A stretch of DNA of 64,000 nt from Primulina eburnea (GCF_022965805.1 NC_133110.1:35216317-35280316), one strand, 5' to 3'. Shown: positions 21,096-33,112, counted from the first letter of the stretch. Program-made: numbers and translations. The notes: a model not told the origin generated them from the letters alone.

Positions 21096-21413
21096 GGAAG
21101 CTTCTGGTCCAAACTCACGTTCTTCATATTTTAGCACTTGAACCTCCTTCCATTGACTTCCAAACTTGCTCCCGTGAATCACAAACCCCTCGGGACTTGG
21201 CTCCTTGCTTGGAATCTCTACTTGATTGCTCATGAGCCCATTCAATGTTTCTTTGAATCTCTTCAGTCGTCCTCTCGTAATCGGTCCCTCCGGCAACCAT
21301 AACGGGTCCCATGCGTTCCTTGGGGCTTGACCTTCTGTGTTCGCATCATCCTCCCCTTCTTGAAAAGGATTTGTCCTCAACTCTAGTTCATCACCTACAT
21401 CAAACAACAACAA
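21030..21413 (-). pseudogene. G1 pol C-terminal tail running into the LTR
   Basis: A - strand frame ([18 protein letters not shown]..., then EGQAPRNAWDPL...GPITRGRLKRFKE) continues the usual tail of this Gypsy group across the internal/LTR border at 21345. Pol coding that ends inside the 3' LTR is known for CRM-type chromoviruses. The tail is separated from the integrase frame by a small frameshift near 21400. Confidence 0.55.
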
Positions 21414-22339
21414 GTCACTAACATTAAATTAGAACTTACCTTATACTCACCTGGTAGATCGAGTTTGTAGGCATTGTCATTGATCCTTTCAAGGACTTGA
21501 AATGGTCCATCGCCCCTAGGTAATAGCTTTGAACGTCTCTTCTCAGGGAACCTTTCCTTCCTCAAGTGTAACCACACCCAATCTCCCTTCTCAAATATCA
21601 CCTTCTTCCTTCCCTTGTTGGCTTGCTTGGCATTTCGCTCATTCTTCTTTTCAATATTGGCCTTGACCTTTTCATGCAAACTCCTAACAAATTCAGCTTT
21701 CTTTTTGCCATCCATGTTTAACCTTTCATTCACAGGTAAAGACATCAAATCCAACGGAGTCAAAGGATTAAAACCATAAACAATCTCAAATGGCGAATAA
21801 TTTGTAGTTGAATGCATGCAACGATTATACGCAAACTCAACAAATTGTAAACAATCTTCCCAATTCTTTAAGTTATTTTTAAGAATAGCACGCAAAAGTG
21901 TTCCTAAAGTTCTATTGACAAATTCAGTTTGTCCATCCGTTTGAGGATGACATGTAGTAGAAAACAAAAATTTTGTACCAATTTTAGCCCACAACGTCTT
22001 CCAAAAGTAACTCAAGAATTTAACATCGCGATCAGAAACAATAGTCCTAGGCATGCTATGCAACCTAACGACTTCTCTAAAGAATAGATCCGCAATGTGA
22101 GATGCATCATCAGTTTTGTGACAAGCAATAAAATGTGACATCTTTGAAAATCTATCCACAACAACAAATATAGAATCCCTCCCCTTCTTTGTCCTAGGCA
22201 ACCCCAAAACAAAGTCCATAGAAATATCAACCCATGGTTCACTAGGGACGGGAAGTGGTGTATACAAGCCATGTGGGTTGTGTTTTAGATTTAGCTTGCC
22301 TACAAGTAATGCACTTATCACAAACACACTCAACGTCAC
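21395..22339 (-). pseudogene. G1 integrase core, frameshifted fragment
   Basis: The - strand frame has the retroviral integrase core: D in [12 protein letters not shown] in [11 protein letters not shown] in [10 protein letters not shown]. It ends with the [17 protein letters not shown]...[10 protein letters not shown] segment typical of Gypsy integrase C-terminal domains. It is split from the upstream zinc region (22242-22940) by a frameshift near 22270 and loses frame at its end, where the expected VSATFNVSDLSPF-type ending is disrupted. Confidence 0.88.
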
Positions 22340-23558
22340 GTTTCATGTGTGGCCAATAAAAATTTTCATGCAATGCACTTAAAGCTTTAGCCACACCAAA
22401 ATGTCCCATTAAGCCACCCCCATGTGCCTCCCTAACAAGTAATTCACGAATAGATGATATAGGGATGCACAACCTATCTTCTCTAAACAAGAAACCATGA
22501 TGCAAATAAAATTTATCATGTGGACCATGCATACAAGTTTCAAACAAACTCTTAAAGTCCTCATCTAGCACATACAATTCCTTCACATGCTCAAACCCCA
22601 AAACTTTTGACTCCAAGGTAGAGATTAGTACGTACCTTCGTGATAGTGCGTCGGCCACTACATTTTCCTTACCTTGCTTGTACTTGATGACGTAGGGGAA
22701 TGTTTCAATGAATGCCACCCACTTGGCATGACGCTTGTTCAACTTCTGTTGCCCCTTAAGGTGCTTTAGAGACTCGTGATCCGTATGAATCACAAACTCC
22801 TTAGGCCTCAAGTAGTGCTGCCACGTCTCTAGGGTCCTCACAAGTGCGTAGAACTCCTTATCATATGTGGGATAGTTCAGCGCTGCCCCATTGAGCTTCT
22901 CACTAAAGTATGCCACCGGCCGCCCTCCTTGCATCAACACTCCACCAATACCTACACCTGAAACATCACATTAAATTTCAAAAGTATTAGAAAAATCAGG
23001 TAAAACAAGTAAAGGAGCATTAATTAATTTTTGCTTAATCAAATTAAAGGACTTCTCTTACTCCTCGCCCCAATGAAATGGAACGTTCTTCTTGATCACT
23101 GCCGTCATTGGCGCTGCCAATGTGCTAAAATCCTTTACAAACCTCCTATAGAAGCTTGCAAGACCATGAAAACTTCGAACTTGACCAACAGTAGTAGGCG
23201 TTGGCCAATCTCGAATAGCACTTACCTTATCTTCATCAACTTGTATCCCCTGTGAGCTTACCACAAAACCAAGAAAGACAAGTTTGTTTGTACAAAAATC
23301 ACACTTCTTTAAGTTAGCATATAGATTTTCAGCTCTTAATGTGATTAGTACAAATCTCAAGTGATTAACATGCTCATCCAAGTTCTTGCTATACACTAGA
23401 ATATCATCAAAGTAAACAACAACAAACTTCCCTATGTATGCACGCAAGACATGGTTCATTAACCTCATAAAGGTGCTAGGAGCATTAGTTAAGCCAAAAG
23501 GCATGACCATCCACTCATATAACCCGTACTTGGTTTTAAAAGCCGTTTTCCACTCATC
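22242..23558 (-). pseudogene. G1 RT C-terminal half, RNase H and integrase zinc region
   Basis: Read right to left: RT resumes after the solo LTR with [19 protein letters not shown], then the active-site YFDDILVYS and the connection region. After a gap with stops near 22940-23050 (a TAA where the family has Glu before [10 protein letters not shown]) comes RNase H ([39 protein letters not shown]). The integrase HHCC region follows ([10 protein letters not shown]...[12 protein letters not shown]). Active-site residues remain but the frames are broken. Confidence 0.88.
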
Positions 23559-23563
23559 ACCTT
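23559..23563. repeat. TSD ACCTT of solo LTR S1, left copy
   Basis: ACCTT directly before TGTAACG at 23564, repeated at 26286-26290 directly after CACTACA. Confidence 0.9.
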
Positions 23564-26285
23564 TGTAACGAACCGTAGTTCTCATGCTTAAAGTTTGCGG
23601 AAAAATTAAAAATTTTCTTAAATAAAAACATCCATACGGTCGTCACTCAACATTCATAAAATAAATCTCACAATCATCCGTCACCAATAAAATTTTACTA
23701 AATGAAACTGTCTCCAAATATTAAAAAAAATCAGAGTATTTTAAACTTGCAATAAAAACATAAACATTGCGGTCCTCGGGTCTAGCCTGCCACTCAGCCC
23801 AAGCCTGCCCCTTGGTCATCACCTCCTGTCTCCTCAACATAGTCACCTGCATCGATCAAGTCTAGTGAGTCTAAAGACTCAACACGTATAAACTGGGATA
23901 ACGAGTACTACATAATAAAATCGCACGCATCTTAAAAATAGAACGTACATAATTTGAAACTTGAGCTTGCATAATATCTTGAACTTGCATACATATATAG
24001 ACGTGACATAACGTGAAACTTTCATGATCATAACTGCATACTTGAGCATACTAAAACATACATGACTTCATTTTGCATAGAGGATGTTTCAAAGCAAGTG
24101 ACCCATTCATAATAAACGCCTGATCAGACACACCACAGTACTGGGCTGACAGGGACGTATCCACTGCCGCATACATGAGATCCCCGTTCATAATTTAACG
24201 GGCTGGTTGGTCCCAGTTCATAATTTAACGCTTCCCAACCACGATCTAACCCGTTCATAATTTAACGGGGCGGAGAGGTCCTCGGCCACGTTCACCGACT
24301 TCCAAACCCATTCATAATTTGGTCACAAGTCAATTAGCATACCTAAAAAACTTAAACATATTTTCTTTGCACGTCATACATACTTACTTGGCGTTGAGGG
24401 ATTCGTTGGACTTCGATCGGGGCCGTTGCTGCACATACTGATCATGAATTGACATGCTTAACTGGCATACTTAGACGTAGGTAATCATGCTCACTTACGA
24501 GTTCATTCAATTCCTTAGGACGTTCTACAATTCCTATGACTCGACTTTGTAAATCATTGTACTAACCCATGACGTCTAACCTCAAAGCATACTAAATTAT
24601 TTTTCCCCAAAAATGAAGGACACGGACCCCGTACCTACATCCGTGTAGGGGTCCGTGTAGGCTCTGGAAATTGACACCGAAGGAAAGCAAAGGCACGGAC
24701 CCCGTGTCAGGGTCCGGGTGAGGGTCCGTGTAGGTACTGGAAATATACACTAAGTGAAACCCAAAGGCACGGACCCCGTGCCCTCATCCGTGTAGGGGTC
24801 CGTGTAGATACTGGAAAAAGACGCCGAGAAGAAAACAACAGCACGGACCCCGTGTCAGGGTCCGGGTGCGGGTCCGTCTGGCCACTGTAAGTTGGAACAT
24901 GCGTGAAGAAATCTGACACTCAAATTATTTTCCTTAATCAACTTCAATGGCTACAAAACTACTCCTCAAGAACATTCCTAGCACACTAAGGCATCATACC
25001 GAACCCAAGTGAACATAGACATCAACCCCGAGGGTATCAATTCACAATCATCGACACCAAAAACACGAATTTGACATCAATGATTAATCCTACGACTCTA
25101 GAACCAACTTAGTGCCTATCGACACGAAACAAAACATCAATGACCATCCCAAACATCATAACCGAAGTACCTATACGCAGCAACAATCGCCCGTCGATCT
25201 CCAACGAAGCCTGCAACAGAAAACTTCAAGAGTACATCAATATCATAACTTTTCTGAAAACGCAGTTTGAGCAGTCCCACGAAAAACATCATAACTCACT
25301 CAATTTTCATCCAAAAATCTCGAATTTTATATCAAATCGAAGGCATCGAAAAGTTCCACAATTTTCTAGTTGAAAGTTTTCTCAAAATCCCGACAGAAAA
25401 ATCGCAGTTTTCATCAGAACAGTAAATTACGAGATTTCAGATCTAAAAAGTATTTCAAACGCATTGAAACCATTTTCCGCTCAAACGACGAACGTCACAC
25501 ATGGATTTTCACGCATAAAATAACACGACGCATACTATGACAGGATCGATGCAGAAAGAACAGATTATACGTGCCTTTTGACAATAAACGTTACTGAACG
25601 ACGTCAACGAAGCGGAGATGGAAGCGAGGTTGATCCGGGACGAACGTGAGGCGATTTTCTTTGAAGAAAACACAACAAATCCTTGCTGAAAAAATCAGGG
25701 GAAGGGGGCGGCTGCAAGACTCTCCAAGAACCCTAATATTTTCTTTAAAAATGACTAGAAGAGAGAATTGAAAATGTGTGTGTATGTTTTAACGTGTGTG
25801 TGTGTAAGTGTGTGTGCGTGAGTTAAAGAATAGATTAGGGAATGATTTTTTTTTTTTGCTTAATTAAAATCATTCGCAATTAATTAAAAATACTATATAT
25901 CCTCTCAACTAAATAAAAGGCCTTAGTGAATTGTACAAGTGCTAGACTTTTAAAAGTTTAAAACTCATAAAATTACTAAATACATAATAATGCTTTAAAA
26001 TATTAAAACTCAATAACTTATTAAAAATGCCTCATCCTCAACTTAAAATAAAATACCATATTTTAAATTATCAACATCGTCACCGGCCTTTTCCTCGATC
26101 TCGCTTCGAATAGTCGCCTGAAACATGAAACTCGAAAAACATATCGTGCATCGCATCAACATAAATAATTTAAAATAATGCATTTAAATAAATCATGCAC
26201 TGCTAAAACTCATTTAAAATTAATTTAAATGATTTAATAATTAAATAAATGCATGGGTTTTACGTGTACTGACTTGGGCACTACA
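23564..26285 (-). mobile_element. Solo LTR S1 (2.7 kb) inserted in G1 RT
   Basis: A 2,722-bp block interrupts the RT of G1 exactly between IRMREG and DEWKTAF. Ends are TGTAACG...CACTACA on + (TGTAGTGCCC...CGTTACA on -), flanked by ACCTT on both sides. I see no gag or pol, no PBS and no internal LTR border, so it is a single LTR left by LTR-LTR recombination. The size and TGTAGTGCCC start fit large-LTR Gypsy (chromovirus) families. The - orientation follows that resemblance. Inside are repeated catAATTTAACG words (24120-24320) and a 73-bp tandem repeat. Confidence 0.82.
24621..24890. repeat. 73-bp tandem repeat in S1
   Basis: Four copies starting cacggaccccgt at 24621, 24694, 24768 and 24842. 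Within each copy CACGGAC and GTCCGTG face each other as inverted arms, so each can fold. The open frame at 24707-24919 comes only from this repeat. Confidence 0.75.
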
Positions 26286-26290
26286 ACCTT
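26286..26290. repeat. TSD ACCTT of solo LTR S1, right copy
   Basis: Second ACCTT, directly after the CA end of S1; the G1 RT frame resumes here. Confidence 0.9.
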
Positions 26291-26807
26291 CCCTCATCCT
26301 AATTTGGTGATAACCACTCTTCAAATCAATTTTGCTAAAGATACAAACACGATGTAATTCATCTAACATATCATCTAGTCTAGGTATGGGATGCCTATAC
26401 TTAATGGTAATGTTATTAATTGCCCTACAAGCTACACACATACGCCATGAGTCATCTTTCTTAGGAACTAATAAAACAGGTACCGCACAAGGTGACATGG
26501 ACTCACGCACAAAACCCCTATCTAATAACTCACTTACCTGCCATTGAAGCTCCTTGGTCTCCTCCGGGTTGCTCCTATAGGCTGGACGATTTGGCAATGC
26601 ACTCCCCGGCACGAAATCGATTTGGTGCTCGATTCCCCTCAATGGTGGTAAGCCTTGAGGTAACTCCTCCGGAAACACATCTTCAAATTCCTGCAAAAGT
26701 GACACAACAATGCTCGGAAGGGACCCGGCTAAATCACTTGTGTTAAGGAGAATCTCCTTGTAAAGAATTAACACAAGTGGTTCTTGTGTGTGCATCAATT
26801 GTTTCAA
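26291..26807 (-). pseudogene. G1 RT N-terminal half
   Basis: The - strand frame has FEDVFPEELPQGLPPLRGIEHQIDFVPG, then NRPAYRSNPEETKELQWQV, VPVLLVPKKDDSWRMC and FSKIDLKSGYHQIRMREG, the classic first half of plant Gypsy RT including the first catalytic Asp (SKIDLKSG). It is in frame with the protease fragment to the right apart from a TGA near 26812, and is cut by S1. Confidence 0.9.
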
Positions 26808-26813
26808 CTCACC

Positions 26814-27452
26814 TCATTGGGCCACATATATATTCTTTTTGGCCTCTTTCCTCTCATTTTCTTTCCTCTCAATTTCTTTCCTCTCATTTTTCTTTTGTAT
26901 GGCTATCTCACTCTTTTGATCACTCTTTTTTTCAGCCATTTCTTTTTTATTTTCCAAGGCCACCTCACTTTTTTGTTCACTCTTTCTTTCAGCCTCATCT
27001 CTCCTTTTTTTCTTCAAATGGTCCTCCAACACTTGGTTTGGGGACAAAGGAAGTAATACAATGGTTTCTTTCTTCAAGACAAATGAGTACTTATTCTTGA
27101 ACCCGTCATGTGACACACGCCTATCATATTGCCAAGGTCTACCCAACAAAATATGACATGCATGCATGGGTACCACATCACACAAAACCTCATCTACATA
27201 CTTCCCAATAGAAAAAGACACCAAGACTTGTTTGTTCACCTTTACCTCCGCACAATCATTCAGCCATTGAAGCCTATATGGTTGACTATGCTTCAATGTA
27301 GGCAAACCCAATTTTTCTACCATCTCACTACTAGCCACATTAGTGCAACTTCTCACATCTATGATAAGATTGAAAACCTTGCCATTCACAAAAACATCTA
27401 GTATGGAACAAGTTCTCTCTTTGATTAGCCTCCTTCTCCTTGACTTGGGCAC
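26814..27452 (-). pseudogene. G1 protease region
   Basis: Contains the aspartic-protease-like segment FNLIIDVRSCTNVASSEMVEKLGLP; family members usually read DGGSCTN, so the two residues after the catalytic Asp are changed here (VR). HILLGRPWQYDRR follows. After it comes a K/E-rich low-complexity linker (about 26820-27010) made of near-repeats of KKxEMAEKKSDQKSE type. A frameshift near 27440 separates it from gag. Confidence 0.82.
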
Positions 27453-28671
27453 TCATAATACGCCTAGTCACTAGTACTTCACCTACAACCGCCTCATATC
27501 CCTCATCGGGATCCTCTAACGCAGGCATCTCATCATCATCATCGTCTTCCCCCTCACTTTGAGACTCATACTCACCATATTCATTCAAAATCATTACCCT
27601 TTTATTAGGACACTCACTAGCAATATGTCCTAACCCTTGGCACCTAAAACATCTAGTATCTCTAGAACGAGTAAGAGGAGTTTCAGATTTACCTTGCACT
27701 CCTTGTTTAGGCGACTCTTGTTTGGTCTCAACCTTGGGCTTTGTCACCAACTTGCTTTCATCACGTTTTGCCCCATTTGGTCGCCAAGAAGTTGACGAAC
27801 TCCCACTTTGATTGGTGCGGCCAACTCCACGCCTTTTGAGTTGTTGCTCCACCTTTATGGTCATTTGCATCATCTCGTTTAGATCCAAGTAGTGCCTAAG
27901 CTCCACTTGTTCTTGAATTTCCCTATTCAAACCACAAAGAAAACGAGCCATGGTCGCCTCACTATCCTCCTCAATGTTTGCCCTAATCATGACCACTTCC
28001 ATCTCCTTATAGTAATCCACTACACTCTTCAACCCTTGCCTCAAAGTTTGTAGCCTCTTAAACATCTCCCTATAGTAGTGATTGGGCACAAACCTCTTCA
28101 TCATTACCCTCTTCATCTCATCCCAAGATTAAATAGGTCTCTCATTATACCTCCTTCTAGTGGTCACTAGTTGATCCCACCAAATGAGAGCACAGTCTAA
28201 GAATTCCACCACCGCCAACCTCATCTTTTTTTGTTCGGAGTAGTGGTGACACTCAAACACAAACTCTACCCTCTTTTCCCACTCTAAGTACGCCTCCGGG
28301 TCAGACTTCCCATGGAACGATGGAATTTTCATCTTAATGCTACCCATGTTACCATCTTCCCTACTCCCATCATATCTACCCCGTACGGCTTCTCTTCTAC
28401 CTCTACCGAATCCTCTACCTCTTGCATTCCTAACCCAGTTTTCATTTTGACTCTCCTCGTCTCCTCCCAAATCATATTCCTCCTATTCATCTCCTCTACC
28501 CAAATCTTTAGACTTAGCCTTACCCCCACTAGTACCAACTTCAAGCTTATCCAACCTTTCATGTAACGACTCCATTTGGGTTGTCATCATCCTACTAAAA
28601 TGCCCAAACAACGCCTCCATTTGAACCTTAGACAACCCCGGGTTCGAACTATCTCCTACCTCTCTCTCCAT
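27400..28671 (-). pseudogene. G1 gag
   Basis: Read right to left, three pieces in one frame are separated by stops near 28483 and 28129. They are an N-terminal part with MEREVGDSSNPGLSKVQ, a retrotransposon-gag domain (MKIPSFHGKSDPEAYLEWE, ALIWWDQLVTTRRR), and a part with QTLRQGLKSVVDYYKEME followed by one CCHC zinc knuckle (CFRCQGLGHIASEC). An acidic stretch (EDDDDDEMPALEDPDEG) follows before the protease. It is typical of plant chromovirus gag. Confidence 0.85.
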
Positions 28672-29287
28672 CTAATTTCAAATTTGTACCTGCAAGAAAA
28701 CGTTAGTAAAAACAAAATAATCCTCACGCAAATGCTCACGGTCACTCCAAAAAAAATTCACTCGTCTTTTCTCTCAATTTTTTTTTGCTCACAACAAGTA
28801 CTCACTAGTCACTCCAAAGAAAATTCACTCACACTCAAGTAATGTCACTCAAGTTCGAGAGTCCTCTCAAGGTGCTCAAGCTTTGTATTTGAATTTATCA
28901 AACAATCAAGTTTAAACTTGCGAACAAATGTAATCGACTCACTTGGACTGCGTAGACAAGTAATTTGAAGATCAATTATTATTATTATTATTATTTTTTG
29001 ACTGTGTGAGGCAAGTGTATATGACTCACAAAAAGGAATAGAACAAAATATCAAACATAAATAATGGTGAATTTTCGGATTTTTGGTACTTTTTTTTTTG
29101 GCTGAGTACTACTCGAAAATCCCAAAAAAACGACACCAACAAATTTCGAGAATCACAGATTCACGAAAAAATACAAAGAACGATAGAACAAACAGATCTG
29201 AAAGCGGAATTAAAGGATAATTAGATCTGCTAATAGAATGAATGATAAACTTACTTGAATTCAATTAACCTAAGCTCTGTTACCAAA
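28672..29287 (-). other. G1 untranslated leader with primer-binding site
   Basis: About 600 bp between the right LTR and gag, without coding frames; it includes an (att)n run near 28975-28995. On the - strand, TGGTAACAGAGC at 29274-29285, two bases from the LTR, is the PBS (one change from the initiator-Met consensus TGGTATCAGAGC). Confidence 0.75.
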
Positions 29288-30159
29288 TGATGTGAATCTT
29301 TGTACGAACGAATAGCAAACACGATTAAAATCAAATCGCACTCTCAATTCAATAACGAACAAAGAATCGTTGTTGTCCCGATCTTTTGAATCAAGTGTGT
29401 GTGTTGTGATTTTCACCTCTAAACTATGAAAAGTCTAGCAACAAATAATTACGAGATAAACAATCGAAATTATAACGAACCTTCGAAGAACAAGTTGACG
29501 ACAATCCGCACAAGCACGATCGACAAACGCCACAAAGTTAAAAACTTTGATAAGTTTGATTTTGTTTCACAAAGCAAAAGCTTTAATTGTTTGAGAGAAA
29601 ACTCAAGAACAATGATAAAATATCAATAATAATCTGAATTGTGTGTCAAATTTCGTCCATCATATGTTTACATATCAAAAAGATATCAAATCTAGTTACC
29701 AAGATACTTAAAACTCTAAATAAGGAAAGAAGTATTTTTCTCGGCTGCGGCACGCTGGGGCGGTGAAGTTTGGTCGCCCTAGCGCGAGATGTTCTGGACA
29801 GGCGCGCTGGGGCGATGAAGTTTGGCCGCCCTAGCGCGAGATGTTCAGGGAATCGTCGCTTCGGACAGAATGTTTGGCGCTGGGCGGTGAAGTTTGACCG
29901 CCCTAGCGCGGAAGCTTCTAGTCCAAACTCATGTTCTTCATATTTTAGCACTTGAACCTCCTTCCATTGACTTCCAAACTTGCTCCCGTGAATCACAAAC
30001 CCCTCGGGACTTGGCTCCTTGCTTGGAAGCTCTACTTTATTGCTCATGTGCCCATTCAATGTTTCTTTGAATCTATTCAGTCGTCCTCTCGTAATCGGTC
30101 CCTCCGGAAACTCTAACGGGTCCCATGCGTTCCTTGGGGCTTGACCTTCCGGGTTCACA
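29288..30159 (-). repeat. G1 5' LTR
   Basis: 872 bp on + from TGATGTGAATC to GGGTTCACA, matching 8604-8636 plus 20508-21345. It keeps the uninterrupted target site of E1. About 25-30 differences by eye from the 3' LTR, clustered partly at CG/TG sites. Confidence 0.9.
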
Positions 30160-32395
30160 TAAAAAATCTAGCAACATTTCATCAATGCTGTAAAGTACAT
30201 AACGAGGCCAAAAACTCGCTTCAAATAACTTGGTCGTCTCTAGTTTTTTAATCAGTGTTTGAGTTGGTGCACATATAGGGTGTGTGTAGGGGGAGACAGT
30301 GAAATGACGGTGGCCCCGAATAATGTTAATGGGAGACAGACGACGGAGGGGTGAGAGAGGGTGAGTGTTGGGAGAGAAATGATGGAGTTTATGTTTTTAT
30401 GATGTGGAGGTGAAGCTATTCTGATGATTTCAAACACAACGCTAGCATACTTGCAGGCCTTTGAAACGGCATAATCCAGCAACATTTCCTCAATGTTGTA
30501 AAGGCCGTAGCGAGACAAAGAAATAGCTACAAATAACTTGGTCATTTCTAGTGTTTCAATCGGTGTTTGAGTTGGTGTACATATAGGGTGAGTGAAGGGG
30601 GAGACTTTGAATTGACGGTGTCCTCGAATAATGTATATGGGGAAACAGACGATGGAGGGGCAAGAGAGGTTTAGGATTGAGAGAGAATTGATGGAGTTCG
30701 TATTTTTATTTTATGCAGGTCTTTGCAACGGAATAATCCAGCAAAATTTTCTCATCCTATAAGGGCCATAGCAAGGCAATGAACTAGCTTCAAATAACTT
30801 GGTTGTCTCTAGTCTTTTAATCAGTGTTTGATTTGGTGCACATATAGGGTGTGTGAAGGGGGATGCGGTGAAATGACGATGGCCCCGAATAATGTGGATG
30901 GCGAGACGAACGACGGAGGGGCGAGAGAGGGTGAGGATTGGGAGAGAAATCATGGAGTTCATGTTTTTATGTGGAGGTGAAGCTTTTCTGATGATGGCAT
31001 AGCGAGGCCAAGAACTAGCTGGAAATAACTTGGTCGTCTCTAGTTTTTTTTATTAGTGTTTGAATTGGTGCAGATATAAGGTGTGTGAATGAGAGGCAGT
31101 GAAACGACTGTGGCCCCGAATAATGTGGATGAGAAGACGGACGACGGAGGAGCAAGAGAGGGTGAGGATTGTGAGAGAAATGATGGAATTCATGTTTTTA
31201 TGATGTGGAGGTGAAGCTTTTCTGATGATGTCAAACACGATAGTAACGTACTTCAGGTATTTGCAATGGCATAATCCAACAACATTTCCTCAATGCTTTA
31301 AGGTCAGCAACGAGGCCAAGAACTAGCTAGAAATAACTTGGTCGTATCTAGTCTTTTAATCAGTGTTTGAGTTAGTGAACATATAGGGTGTGCGAATGGG
31401 GAGACTGTGAAATGACGGTGGCTCCGAATAACGTGGATGGGGAGACAGACGACGAAGGGGCGAGAGAGGGTGATGATTGGGGGAAATTGATGGAGTTAAT
31501 GTTTTTATGATATGGAGGTCAAGCATTTCTGATTATGGCAAACACAGCGCTAACCTACTTGCAGATCTTTGCAATTGTATAATCTAGAAGCATTTCCTCA
31601 ATGTTGTAAGTGCCGTAGCGAGCACAATAACTAACTGTAAATAACTTGGTCGTCTCTAGTCTTTTAATCAGTGTTTGAGTTGGTGCACATATAGGGTGTG
31701 TGAAGGGGGTACAGTGAAATGACCGTGGCCATGAATAAATGTGGATGGGGAGACGGACGACGGTGGGGCGAGAGAGAGTGAGGGTTGGGAGATAAATGAT
31801 GGAGTTCATGTTTTTATGATGTGGAAGGGAAGCTTTTCTGATGATGAAAAACACGGTGCTAACGTACTTACAGGTCTTTGCAATGGCATAATCCAGCAAA
31901 ATTTCCTCAAAGTTGTAAGGGCCGTAGCAACGCCAAGAACTAACTGCAAATAACTTGGTTGTCTCTAATCTTTTAATCAGTGTTTGAGTTGGTGCACATA
32001 TGGAGTGTGTGAAGGGGGAGACGGTGAAATGGCGGTGGCCCCAATATTGTGTATGGGGAGACGGACAACGGAGGTGCGAGAGAGGGTGAGGATTGGGAGA
32101 GAAATGATGGAGTTCAGGTTTTTATGATGTGGAGGCGAAGTTTTTCTGATGATGGCATAGCCATGCCAAGAACTAGCTGGAAATAATTTGGTTGTCTCTA
32201 GTCTTTTAATTAGTGTTTGAATTTGTGCACATATAAGATGTGTGAAGGGGAGACGGTGAAATGACTGTGTCAACGAATAATGTGGATGAGGAGACGGACG
32301 ACGGAGGAGCGAGAGATTGTGAGGATTGTGAGAGAAATTATGGAGTTCATGTTTTTATGATGTGGAGGCGAAGCTTTTCTGATTATGACATTGAA
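30160..32395. repeat. Tandem array of about 305-bp units, right part
   Basis: About seven further copies of the unit at 5931-8603, same orientation, starting mid-unit (ctagcaacatttcatcaatgctg) where the left part stopped (ctttgcaacaacaaaat). The landmark cttttaatcagtgttt recurs near 30250, 30555, 30815, 31045, 31355, 31665, 31975 and 32205. Several units here are shortened (about 230-260 bp), so this part is more deleted than the left part. Confidence 0.85.
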
Positions 32396-32399
32396 ATAT

Positions 32400-33112
32400 T
32401 ATTATTTATTCAATTATAATATATTTCTCCCAAAAGGCACTTTATTATTCGACTGCCTAATATGTTCGATGCCAGTTGATTTATTGATGCCAAATTTATG
32501 GTGAGTGCCATTTTTTGCCAATTCATCACAGTCACGTTGAACATGGGGTATAGGAGAACAATGCAAATTTCCTTTATAGAAGGTTCAGGTTGCACCCGAA
32601 TGCCATGTTTCATTGGCTTAGTAATATCGAGATGGACTCGGATTCTAGCAAATTTCCCAGCAGAGCTCCCATCCTCCCTTGCATCAATTTCCATAACTCT
32701 AAAATTGTTTTAGCCAATATGACAAAGTATTGAAGAGCGCATGAAGGCTAATGGCATGTTATGACATTGCACCCGAATCCGCTGGAGCTTTAAAAACTAC
32801 CAGATCCATAAAGAACGTCCATGATCCATCTAACAAAGCATGACATCGATCAACACCAGATGTAAAATCAAACAAAATAAATTTTCTTCGATGACCTCAA
32901 TATTTACTGCTTTCTTTGCCTGAAGAAACGCGGCATCTGGTTCTTAAATGTTTCTCCACGGCTTTAGGAGAAAGTACCTTACCCACCAGACAAGATTCAA
33001 GCCTTCATTGTCTAGCATTCACCAACTCTACCAAGGTAACTACTGAGTCATCATTGATGTTGGAGGATAGCTTCAAGACAGTCACCCTCTCTGCAATTTC
33101 CTTAGCATCCAT
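32400..33112 (-). pseudogene. LINE ORF1-like (DUF4283) remnant
   Basis: Read on the - strand from an ATG at 33112 (MDAKEIAERVTVLKLSS), broken frames give ESCLVGKVLSPKAVEKHLR, then LDGSW- and CHNMPLAFM-like segments, and finally KFARIRVHLDITKPMKHGI. That order is the DUF4283 plus linker architecture of ORF1 in plant non-LTR retrotransposons. The expected following zinc knuckle (CxxC...) is replaced by MFNVTVMNWQK, and no endonuclease or RT follows. It has many frameshifts. The call rests on recalled family patterns, not a search. Confidence 0.55.

Larger units (their letters stand above)
20503..21345 (-). repeat. G1 3' LTR, inner part
   Basis: Matches 29320-30159 at about 97%. On the - strand the LTR begins TGCGAACACAGAAGG, just after a purine-rich tract (gaaggggaggatga, 21346-21360) that serves as PPT. 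The first five bases are the E1 target duplication. The LTR contains three GC-rich hairpins. Confidence 0.88.
8604..30159 (-). mobile_element. Ty3/Gypsy element G1 (CRM-like chromovirus), interrupted by E1 and S1
   Basis: Gag, protease, RT, RNase H and integrase pieces run right to left on the - strand between two 0.87-kb LTRs. The left LTR is 8604-8636 plus 20503-21345 (split by E1); the right LTR is 29288-30159. The element sits inside the 305-bp tandem array. Flanks AAAAT on the left and TAAAAAAT on the right suggest, but do not cleanly show, a TSD. Removing E1 and S1 leaves about 7 kb, a normal Gypsy length. The CRM-like call is inferred from the RT/integrase style and from the pol C-terminus running into the 3' LTR. 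LTR divergence by eye is about 3%, and every gene is broken. Confidence 0.85.

Noticed and set aside
24707..24919. 70-codon ORF in the solo LTR
   Set aside because: Produced by the 73-bp tandem repeat; proline-rich pseudo-peptide, not a gene.
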